This document shows positions 1 through 5,497 of a stretch of DNA of 8,132 nucleotides, one piece after another. The number at the start of each line of letters is the position of its first letter. Within the stretch, counting starts at the first letter, position 1. The notes under the pieces were generated by a model. It was not told where the DNA came from and did not search any database. It saw only the letters and a program-made list of their open reading frames with translations. Source of the DNA: JACVRW01 sp034664005 (GTDB lineage Bacteria; Actinomycetota; Thermoleophilia; Solirubrobacterales; Thermoleophilaceae); NCBI GenBank assembly GCA_034664005.1, contig JAXDIL010000142.1, forward strand, positions 1 to 8,132, in the 5' to 3' direction. The translations under genes and the position numbers were made by a program.

Positions 1-1664
1 GTGTCGCAGTCCATCAGGAACGAGATCGTCCCGGTGGGGGCGAGCACCGTCGCCTGCGCGTTGCGGTAGCCGTGCTCGTCGCCGAGCTTGACCGCGTCGT
101 CCCACGCGTTCCGCGCCGCCGCCATCAGGTCCTCGTCCATCAGCGTGCCGCCGATCTCGTAGGACGCCGCGCGGTGCTTCTCCATCACGCGGTTGTGCGG
201 GATGCGGTTCTTCTCGTAAGCGGCGTACGGCCCGACCGCCTCTGCGATCTCGGCCGACTTGCGGTAGGCACGGCCCGTCATCAGCGCGGTGATCGCCGCT
301 GCGACCGCACGACCCTCGTCGGAGTCGTAGGGCATGCCGTTCGACATCAGCAGCGCGCCGAGGTTGGCGTAGCCGAGGCCGATCTGGCGGAAGTCGCGCG
401 CGTTCTTGCCGATGTCCTTGGTCGGGTAGGACGACGGCGAGACGACGATCTCCTGCGCGAGGAAGACGACGTCGACGACGTGCTCGAACGCCTCGGTGTC
501 GAACGTCCCGTCTTCCTTGCGGAACTTCAGGAGGTTGATCGACGCGAGGTTGCAGGCCGAGTCGTCCACGTGCATGTACTCCGAGCACGGATTCGACGCG
601 TTGATGCGACCCGAGTTCGGGCACGTGTGCCACTCGTTGATGATCGTGTCGTACTGAACGCCCGGATCGGCGCAGCGCCAGGCGGCGTCGGCGATCTGGT
701 GCATCAGGTCGCGCGCGTCGTACTCGTCGACGGGCTGGTTGTTCGAACGCGCGAGCGTGTGCCACTTGCCGCCCCGCTCGAGCGCCTTCATGAACTCGTC
801 GGTCACGCGCACCGAGTTGTTCGCGTTCTGGTACTGGATCGAGAAGAAGCCCTCTCCGTCGATCGACATGTCGAACCCGGCCTCGCGCAGGGCGGCGGCC
901 TTGTCCTCCTCGCGCGCCTTGCACCAGATGAAGTCGCGGATGTCGGGATGGTCCACGTCGAGCACGACCATCTTCGCCGCACGGCGCGTCTTGCCGCCCG
1001 ACTTGATCGTGCCGGCCCACGCGTCGGCGCCGCGCATGAAGCTCACAGGACCGGAGGCGAGCCCGCCCTTCGACAGGTGCTCCTTCGAGCCGCGGATGCG
1101 CGAGAGGTTGATCCCGGAGCCGGAGCCACCGCGGAAGATCATGCCCTCCTTGGTGTTCCAGTCGAGGATCGACTCGATCGTGTCCTCGACCGACAGGATG
1201 AAGCAGGCGGAGCACTGCGGGTGCTCCTCGAAGCCCACGTTGAACCAGACGGGCGAGTTGAACGCCGCCATCTGGTGAAGAAGGATGTGAGTGAGCTCGT
1301 CCTCGAACGCCTGCGCGTCGTCGTTCGTCGCGAAGTAGCCGCCATCGCGGCCCCAGGTGGCGATCGTGCCGGCGACGCGGCCGATCATCTGCTTGACCGA
1401 GCTCTCGCGCTCGGGCGAGTCCATGCGCCCGCGGAAGTACTTCTGGGCGACGATGTTCGTGGAGTTCTGCGACCAGCTCTTCGGGAACTCGACACCGTGC
1501 TGGGCGAACGCCGGCTTCTCCGGATCGCCGATGACGGCGTCGCGGATCTCCCACTCGACGGCGTCGAAGGGGCTGACGCCCGGCTCCGTAAACCGCCTTC
1601 CCACACTGACCCCATCACCTGCGGCGGTGACGGCTGGGATGGTGGCGTTACGGCTGTCGGACAT
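1..1664 (-). CDS. nrdJ: Adenosylcobalamin-dependent (class II) ribonucleotide reductase, N-terminal part; 3' end beyond the window
   Basis: The frame is open from an ATG at 1664 to the left edge: 554 complete codons with no stop. It reduces ribonucleotides to deoxyribonucleotides in the cytoplasm using a B12-derived radical, independently of oxygen. Visible motifs are the active-site NPCSEY (N358, C360, E362), equivalent to the Asn-Cys-Glu triad of class I NrdA; SACF, whose C154 is the likely N-terminal redox cysteine; the conserved GGSGSGINLSR stretch; and PTGTIS at 543-548. The sequence closely resembles long actinobacterial NrdJ proteins as I remember them (about 950 residues), so roughly 40% is missing, including the C-terminal redox cysteines. 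The start overlaps the end of nrdR by 17 bases and has a strong Shine-Dalgarno, so the two genes are translated from one message. An extra cysteine, C151, lies three residues before C154. Family assignment is very secure. Confidence 0.96.
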   Translation of the reverse strand, partial: MSDSRNATIPAVTAAGDGVSVGRRFTEPGVSPFDAVEWEIRDAVIGDPEKPAFAQHGVEFPKSWSQNSTNIVAQKYFRGRMDSPERESSVKQMIGRVAGTIATWGRDGGYFATNDDAQAFEDELTHILLHQMAAFNSPVWFNVGFEEHPQCSACFILSVEDTIESILDWNTKEGMIFRGGSGSGINLSRIRGSKEHLSKGGLASGPVSFMRGADAWAGTIKSGGKTRRAAKMVVLDVDHPDIRDFIWCKAREEDKAAALREAGFDMSIDGEGFFSIQYQNANNSVRVTDEFMKALERGGKWHTLARSNNQPVDEYDARDLMHQIADAAWRCADPGVQYDTIINEWHTCPNSGRINASNPCSEYMHVDDSACNLASINLLKFRKEDGTFDTEAFEHVVDVVFLAQEIVVSPSSYPTKDIGKNARDFRQIGLGYANLGALLMSNGMPYDSDEGRAVAAAITALMTGRAYRKSAEIAEAVGPYAAYEKNRIPHNRVMEKHRAASYEIGGTLMDEDLMAAARNAWDDAVKLGDEHGYRNAQATVLAPTGTISFLMDCD

Positions 1665-2223
1665 GACCTCTCCTCGTGTGAGCAACTCGTCGGGACTTCC
1701 CCAAGGGCGAACGATCGATGGTGCTCTCCGGGTCGGACGGATCCGGATCCCCTTCGAGCGCCAGCTGATCCGCCCCGGGGAGGGGGTCCTCCTTGTAGCG
1801 GCGGACGACCGCCTCGAGCTCGTCGAGGTCGGCCAGGTTGCGGTAGACGGACGCGAACTGGATCGCCGCGACCGGGTCGATCAGGGCGAGTCCGCGCTCG
1901 GCCAGATCGCCGATCTGGCTCGCCTCGACCTCGGGACCGCTCCGCCTCACCGCCGCCGCGATCGAGTCCGACAGCGCCTCGAGTTGCTCCGAGCTCACGG
2001 GCCGCTTGTTGGCGGCACGCTCGAGCCCTCCCAGGAGCTTCCGGCTGTCGAACCGCTCGCGGCGGCCATCGCGCTTGGTGACGCTGACATTCGTCTCAGC
2101 GCGCTCGTAGGTGGTGAAGCGGTTGCCGCAGCCGGCGCATTCGCGGCGGCGGCGGACGGCATCGCCCGCATCGCGGGTCTCGACCACGCTGGTCGAGCTG
2201 GATTCGCAAAACGGACAGTGCAC
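1648..2223 (-). CDS. nrdR: Transcriptional repressor NrdR of ribonucleotide reductase genes
   Basis: A 191-residue protein starting at GTG. NrdR senses ATP/dATP through its ATP-cone and represses ribonucleotide reductase operons by binding NrdR boxes. The N-terminal zinc ribbon has C3, C6, C29 and C32, in MHCPFC and CAGCGNRFTTYER. The ATP-cone spans about 48-138, beginning VTKRDGRRERFD and including KLLGGLERAANKRPV. NrdR is usually about 150-190 residues, so this is at the long end. The last 23 codons are poor in G/C at the third position (10 of 23 end in A or T) and run into nrdJ, so the tail is probably a non-conserved extension. No convincing Shine-Dalgarno precedes the GTG; a -10-like TAGAAT seven bases upstream suggests a leaderless message. 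Two NrdR-box-like sites upstream imply autoregulation together with nrdJ. Confidence 0.96.
   Translation of the reverse strand: MHCPFCESSSTSVVETRDAGDAVRRRRECAGCGNRFTTYERAETNVSVTKRDGRRERFDSRKLLGGLERAANKRPVSSEQLEALSDSIAAAVRRSGPEVEASQIGDLAERGLALIDPVAAIQFASVYRNLADLDELEAVVRRYKEDPLPGADQLALEGDPDPSDPESTIDRSPLGKSRRVAHTRRGHVRQP
1667..1674 (-). promoter_or_regulatory. Ribosome binding site of nrdJ
   Basis: The minus strand reads AGGAGAGG, then two bases, then the ATG at 1664; the AGGAG core is five bases from the start. It is the best Shine-Dalgarno in the window and fixes the nrdJ start. It lies inside the last codons of nrdR, where AGG-AGA is read as Arg-Arg. Confidence 0.8.
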
Positions 2224-2230
2224 AGGGCCT

Positions 2231-2236
2231 ATTCTA
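2231..2236 (-). promoter_or_regulatory. Candidate -10 element of the nrdR-nrdJ promoter (leaderless)
   Basis: TAGAAT on the minus strand matches TATAAT at five of six positions. It is followed by seven bases and the nrdR GTG, so transcription would start at or next to the start codon. I see no good -35 hexamer at 16-18 bases. The element overlaps the proximal NrdR box, which fits repression by blocking RNA polymerase. Confidence 0.45.
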
Positions 2237-2249
2237 CTACCCCTAGCGC
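2234..2249 (-). promoter_or_regulatory. Degenerate second NrdR box
   Basis: The minus strand reads GCGCTAGGGGTAGTAG. It matches about half of the NrdR consensus acaCwAtATaTwGtgt, keeping C-W-A on one side and T-W-G-T on the other but not the central A/T core. Its support is mainly position: its centre is 32 bases from the stronger box, the usual three-helical-turn spacing of NrdR box pairs. Confidence 0.45.
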
Positions 2250-2265
2250 TCCATTCCTCCCGAAA

Positions 2266-2281
2266 ACGCTACATATTGTGT
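2266..2281 (-). promoter_or_regulatory. NrdR box upstream of nrdR
   Basis: ACACAATATGTAGCGT on the minus strand agrees with the NrdR box consensus (acaCwAtATaTwGtgt) at 14 of 16 positions. It lies in the 61-base gap between the cupin stop and the nrdR start, an A/T-rich island in GC-rich DNA. The regulator that would bind it is encoded immediately downstream, followed by its expected target, nrdJ. Confidence 0.78.
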
Positions 2282-2284
2282 GCT

Positions 2285-3127
2285 CTAAGCGGGATGAACG
2301 CGATCCACGACGGCCTCGCTCAACGGGCGGCCGCCGCCGGCCGGCGCGTCGAAGCTATCCCAGACGAAGTCGGGATCGCGAAGGAACTCCGCAAAACCTT
2401 CGGAGGGTGCGTGAAGATTCAGCCAGGTCGCCTCGCCGGGTCCGTCGTTGCGGAACGTGTGGACCAACTCGGGCGGCGCGAGCAGGAACGTGCCCGGCAC
2501 GGCCGTGATGCGCTCGACGTCCGGGCCGAGACCGAAGTTGAGCTCGCCGGTGAGCATGAAGAAGGCGTCCACGTGCTTCCTGTGGAGGTGCGGGCCGGGG
2601 CCCTCCTCGCCGACGGCGTAGCGGGTCCAGGTCAGCGTTAGCTCGGGCAGGTCCGCGAGGATGCGGATCGTCCGCTCCGGGCGGTCGGTGACGACCTCGC
2701 CCTCGTCGGCGAACGCCAGCGCGATCGCATCGCCGGCCGGGCGCCCCTCCTCCTCGGGCGGGTCGAAGATGTTGTCGGCCTCCTCGGGCGGGCGCTCGCC
2801 GAACAGGTAGTCGGCGAACTGGCACGCGGGCGCGTGGATGTTGAGGAAGGCGCCCTGCTCGGTCGTCTCGTGCTCGTAGCGGTGGATCACGCGCGGCGGG
2901 ATCACGAGTGCCGTGCCGGCGCCGCGCGTGGCACACTCGTCGCCGAGCTCGAACGCGTACTCGCCCTCGAGCACGACGAAGCCGTCCGCGTGCTCGCGGT
3001 GCAGGTGCCGGCCCGGGCCGCCCTCGTTGCGCGAGCGCATGTAGGTGAGGACGAGCTCCGGGCGGTCCACGAGCACCTTCACGGTCGCCTCGGGGATGTC
3101 GACGAGCGTCTGCCCGGTTCGTGACAT
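2285..3127 (-). CDS. Two-domain cupin (bicupin) protein of unknown function
   Basis: A 280-residue cytoplasmic-looking protein with no signal peptide, made of two similar cupin barrels. The first has HLHREHADGF, putting possible metal ligands at H41, H43 and H82; the second has HLHRKHVDAF, with H180, H182 and H223. Both halves repeat the same landmarks: PELxLTxxR, HLHRxHxD, LxGE, PPxxxH and LNxHAP, about 140 residues apart, so the gene arose by internal duplication. In both, the acidic metal ligand of the cupin motif seems to be Asp (D48, D187) rather than the usual Glu. Cupins of this type may be dioxygenases, isomerases or sugar/small-molecule binders; nothing here picks a substrate. The ATG at 3127 lies 11 bases after the PstS-like gene, so co-transcription is likely. 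Its Shine-Dalgarno is weak; a GTG at 3148 is an alternative start. Confidence 0.85.
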   Translation of the reverse strand: MSRTGQTLVDIPEATVKVLVDRPELVLTYMRSRNEGGPGRHLHREHADGFVVLEGEYAFELGDECATRGAGTALVIPPRVIHRYEHETTEQGAFLNIHAPACQFADYLFGERPPEEADNIFDPPEEEGRPAGDAIALAFADEGEVVTDRPERTIRILADLPELTLTWTRYAVGEEGPGPHLHRKHVDAFFMLTGELNFGLGPDVERITAVPGTFLLAPPELVHTFRNDGPGEATWLNLHAPSEGFAEFLRDPDFVWDSFDAPAGGGRPLSEAVVDRVHPA

Positions 3128-3138
3128 CTCAGCGCAAC

Positions 3139-4050
3139 CTACGGCCACTCGTCCTTCACGAGGAGCATGCCGCGCTTGCGGAACGAGTCCGTCGCGCGCG
3201 GGCCGGCGAGGTACTTCACGAAGGCGGCCGCGATCGGCCGGACGTCCTTGAGACGCTTCAGCATCACGAACGAGATCGGGTAGGCGTCCGGGTGCGACAG
3301 CGCTCGCACGGAGGCGTCCGTGGGCGCTGAGCCACCCACCGGGATGGCGCACGTGCTGGACCCGTACGAGCGCGCACGCGACCAGCTCGTCACCGCCGCG
3401 ATCGCCGTGTTGCCCGACGCGGCCTCGCCCAGGCCGCCGTCGTAGGCCTTGCGGGCGCCCGCGGGCAGCCTGTAGCCGGCGCCGAAGCGCGGCTCGACGA
3501 CCTTGTCGCTGCCCGTGCCGGCGCGCCGGAGCGCGATCGAGTCGCCGCTCGGCGGCGCGGGCACGCCGGCCGCCGACCAGGTCCTGATGGTTCCCGCGGC
3601 GATGCCCCTGGCGACCGAGCGAGACACGCCGCCGGTGCAGGCGGGGTGGTCGTGGGCCGCCATCAAGACGTCCGCGTCGCGGGCGAGGTCGAGCCGGACC
3701 GTCAGGTAGCGCCGCTCCGCGCTCTTCAGCCTGCGGTCGAGGAAGACCCCTTGGGGGCTCGGATAGCGGCGAGCACGGAGCATGTTCCTCAGGTAGATGT
3801 TCGCCGACGGCCCCACCACGGCAGCGGCGTTGTCGAAGATGTAGCGGTAGCGCCGGCCTCCCACGCGGACCGTGATCGGCGTGACCCGCTGCCCGAGTGG
3901 GTGGATGGCGAACGTGGTCGGCGTAAAGCCGATCAGGTGGTCGACCCGGCCCGGGATGACCGAGTTGAAGAAGGCACTCTGCGGCCTGGCGGACGCCGTG
4001 GCAGGCAGGAGCAGAGCGGCGACGACAACTACGAGGGCGGGCCAGCGCAT
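3139..4050 (-). CDS. Secreted PstS-like periplasmic-type solute-binding protein
   Basis: A 303-residue exported protein. From the ATG at 4050 it has a textbook signal peptide: an Arg, a run of Val/Ala/Leu, and ASA before a likely cleavage at residue 21. The body recalls PstS-like binding proteins, with SVARGIAAGTIRTW at 145-158 (compare the 'G-x-I-x-x-W' segment of that family), a following RRAGTGS and PISFVMLKR at 258-266. C138 and C234 could form a disulfide. No lipobox is seen, so it may be secreted freely or held by partners outside the window. The frame extends to an ATG at 4098, but those 16 codons are unlike the gene (AGA, TTT, CTT, TCT; about half end in A/T), and a TTGACA promoter lies inside them, so I prefer 4050. 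No permease or ATPase genes adjoin, so import of phosphate is unproven; the ligand is unknown. Confidence 0.72.
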   Translation of the reverse strand: MRWPALVVVVAALLLPATASARPQSAFFNSVIPGRVDHLIGFTPTTFAIHPLGQRVTPITVRVGGRRYRYIFDNAAAVVGPSANIYLRNMLRARRYPSPQGVFLDRRLKSAERRYLTVRLDLARDADVLMAAHDHPACTGGVSRSVARGIAAGTIRTWSAAGVPAPPSGDSIALRRAGTGSDKVVEPRFGAGYRLPAGARKAYDGGLGEAASGNTAIAAVTSWSRARSYGSSTCAIPVGGSAPTDASVRALSHPDAYPISFVMLKRLKDVRPIAAAFVKYLAGPRATDSFRKRGMLLVKDEWP

Positions 4051-4056
4051 CGAGCG

Positions 4057-4085
4057 AGTAGACCATCGAGTGGGGGGTCTGTCAA
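4057..4085 (-). promoter_or_regulatory. Promoter of the PstS-like gene (leaderless)
   Basis: A perfect -35 TTGACA (4080-4085) is followed by a 17-base spacer and a -10-like TCTACT (4057-4062, four of six). Six bases later comes the ATG at 4050, so transcription probably begins at the start codon. The promoter starts just after the epimerase stop, suggesting the PstS-like and cupin genes form their own transcription unit. Confidence 0.55.
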
Positions 4086-4104
4086 ACGGGTGAAGCATGG
4101 TCGG

Positions 4105-5031
4105 CTAGCGCAGGCTGTCGAGCGTGCGCTTCAGGCCCTCGTCGAGCTCGACCCTGGGCTCCCAGCCGAGCTCTGCACGCGCGCGCGAGGGGTCGAGCGC
4201 GATGTGCTGGACCTCGCCGGGGCGCTCCGGCGCGTGCTCGGGCGCGAAGCCGTCGGGCGCGTGTTTGGCCAGCACCTCGACGATGTCGAGCACCGACTTC
4301 TCCTTGCCGAGCCCGATGTTGATCGGCCCGCTGGCGTTCGCGTCGGCCGCGCGCAGGTTCGCGTCCACGACGTCGTCGACGTACACGTAGTCGCGCGTCT
4401 GGGTCCCGTCGCCGAAGATGACCGGCTTCTCGCCGTCGAGCAGCTTGCCGCAGAAGATCGCGATCACGCCGGCCTCGCCCAGCGGGTCCTGTCGCGGGCC
4501 GTAGACGTTCCCGTACCGAAGCGACACGGTCGACAGCCCGTGGAGGCGCGTGAAGATCTCGCAGTACTGCTCGGCGCAGAACTTGGAGAGGCCGTAGGGG
4601 GCCTCGGGCGCGACCGGGTGGTCCTCGGGCGCCGGTAGCTGGCGGCCCTCGCCGTAGATCGCGCCGCCCGTGGAGGTATTCACGACGCGCTTCACGCCGT
4701 GCGCCTGCGCCGCGCTCAGCACGTTCACCGTGCCCTCGACGTTGATGCGCGCGTCGGCCGCGGGGTCGGCCACCGACTTGCGCACGTCGATCTGGGCGGC
4801 CAGGTGGAAGATCACGTCCGGCTTCGTCCGCCCGACGACGTCGCCCACCGCCTCGGCGTCGCGGATGTCCACCTCGGCGAGCTCGGCGCCGTTCGCGAGC
4901 GCCGCTTCGAGGTTCTCGCGCTTGCCGGTGCTGAGGTCGTCGACGACCGTCACCTCGTCCCCGCGCGCGACGAGCGCGTCCACGAGGTTCGATCCGATGA
5001 AGCCGGCGCCGCCGGTAACGAGTGCCTTCAT
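4105..5031 (-). CDS. NAD-dependent nucleotide-sugar epimerase/dehydratase (UDP-glucose 4-epimerase-like)
   Basis: A 308-residue cytoplasmic enzyme of the extended short-chain dehydrogenase family. It has the Rossmann motif GGAGFIG (G7, G10, G13), acidic D31/D32 at the end of the second strand, which favours NAD over NADP, the catalytic S120/T121 and the Y146-x-x-x-K150 pair, and RYGNVYGPRQ and GDGTQTRDYVYVDD in the substrate-binding half. Length is normal for GalE-like enzymes (about 310-330). It probably interconverts UDP-glucose and UDP-galactose or a related sugar for cell-surface polysaccharide, but relatives act on UDP-glucuronate or dTDP-sugars, so I give no symbol. There is no clear Shine-Dalgarno. 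TAGCAT at 5042-5047, ten bases before the ATG, could be a -10 element giving a leader of only a few bases. The gene starts 35 bases after the small membrane protein gene and may be read from that operon as well. Confidence 0.9.
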   Translation of the reverse strand: MKALVTGGAGFIGSNLVDALVARGDEVTVVDDLSTGKRENLEAALANGAELAEVDIRDAEAVGDVVGRTKPDVIFHLAAQIDVRKSVADPAADARINVEGTVNVLSAAQAHGVKRVVNTSTGGAIYGEGRQLPAPEDHPVAPEAPYGLSKFCAEQYCEIFTRLHGLSTVSLRYGNVYGPRQDPLGEAGVIAIFCGKLLDGEKPVIFGDGTQTRDYVYVDDVVDANLRAADANASGPINIGLGKEKSVLDIVEVLAKHAPDGFAPEHAPERPGEVQHIALDPSRARAELGWEPRVELDEGLKRTLDSLR

Positions 5032-5066
5032 GCGGCGGCGGATGCTAGACGGGCGCCGGGCCTGTC

Positions 5067-5486
5067 TCAGTCGTCGTCGATCTTGGGCGGGTCGTCCGAG
5101 CCGCCGGAGCCCTTGCCGGAGCTGTCGTCGCCGCCGCTTCCACTACCGCTGTTGTCGTCACCGCCGTGATCGTCGAACGTCGTGGTGGGCGCCGGGGCGG
5201 CGGGCGCGGCGGTCGAGGTCGTCCGCGCCGCGGCCTGGCGCCGCGCGCGCCGGCGGGCAGCTGCCCGCTGCTTGCGGGCACGCTCGCGGACGGCGGCACG
5301 CTGCTTCGCCCGCTGCTTGGCGCGATCGTCGGCCTTGGGGGCGAGCGTCTCCCCGGCGCTCAGCGGCTCGGCCGAGAGGCCCACGTTGTCGCCCGAGATC
5401 GAGTTCGCGAGCAGGCCGATGCCCACCGCGGCCAGGAGGCCTGCGATCGCGAGGGCTGCGCCGGTTGCGAAGCGTCTGAAGCTCAT
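5067..5486 (-). CDS. Small membrane-anchored protein with basic stalk and acidic Asp/Gly/Ser tail
   Basis: A 139-residue protein I cannot assign to a family. Residues 1-7 carry Arg, 8-28 form one hydrophobic segment (signal anchor or uncleaved signal), and 55-88 are extremely rich in Arg, Lys, Ala and Gln and probably helical. A TTS/AAPAP linker at 89-103 leads to an acidic tail at 105-139, DDHGGDDNSG followed by Gly/Ser/Asp repeats. The expected topology puts stalk and tail outside the membrane. It starts 11 bases after the histidine kinase stop with GGAG close before the ATG, so it is the third gene of the two-component operon. Its tail resembles the D/G/H-rich protein encoded just upstream of the response regulator. 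A role as accessory sensor, cation binder or cell-wall-associated protein is inference. Low complexity makes homology uncertain, but the clean hydrophobic segment and operon position support a real gene. Confidence 0.72.
   Translation of the reverse strand: MSFRRFATGAALAIAGLLAAVGIGLLANSISGDNVGLSAEPLSAGETLAPKADDRAKQRAKQRAAVRERARKQRAAARRRARRQAAARTTSTAAPAAPAPTTTFDDHGGDDNSGSGSGGDDSSGKGSGGSDDPPKIDDD
5253..5280 (-). repeat. Palindrome plus stem-loop built from three alternating copies of GCGGGCA
   Basis: 5253-5268 is a perfect 16-base palindrome (GCGGGCAGCTGCCCGC). Its right arm also pairs with a third copy: 5262-5268 and 5274-5280 form a perfect 7-base stem around TGCTT. The elements are mutually exclusive. 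They lie within the Arg/Ala-rich part of the small membrane protein, so they may reflect codon composition. Confidence 0.5.
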
Positions 5487-5497
5487 CGTCTCCGAGG

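Noticed and set aside
72..2081. A very long plus-strand open frame opposite nrdJ and nrdR
   Set aside because: It is antisense to a gene with clear active-site motifs; its protein is Arg/Val/Leu/Asp-rich with no domain, as expected from the mirror of GC-rich codons.
3128..3141. TAGGTT eight bases before the cupin ATG as a -10 element
   Set aside because: Only a loose match, it overlaps the stop of the preceding gene, and the 11-base spacing is better explained by co-transcription.
2285..4066. Apparent 593-residue fusion of the bicupin with upstream sequence
   Set aside because: The N-terminal 300 or so residues are an out-of-frame reading of the PstS-like gene; recognisable protein begins only at the cupin ATG.
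3646..4638. Plus-strand open frame across the PstS-like and epimerase genes
   Set aside because: It crosses two well-supported minus-strand genes and encodes no recognisable domain.
5047..5067. Imperfect hairpin between the small membrane protein gene and the epimerase gene, as a terminator
   Set aside because: The stem is 7 base pairs with a mismatch, has no following T run, and overlaps the possible -10 of the epimerase gene.
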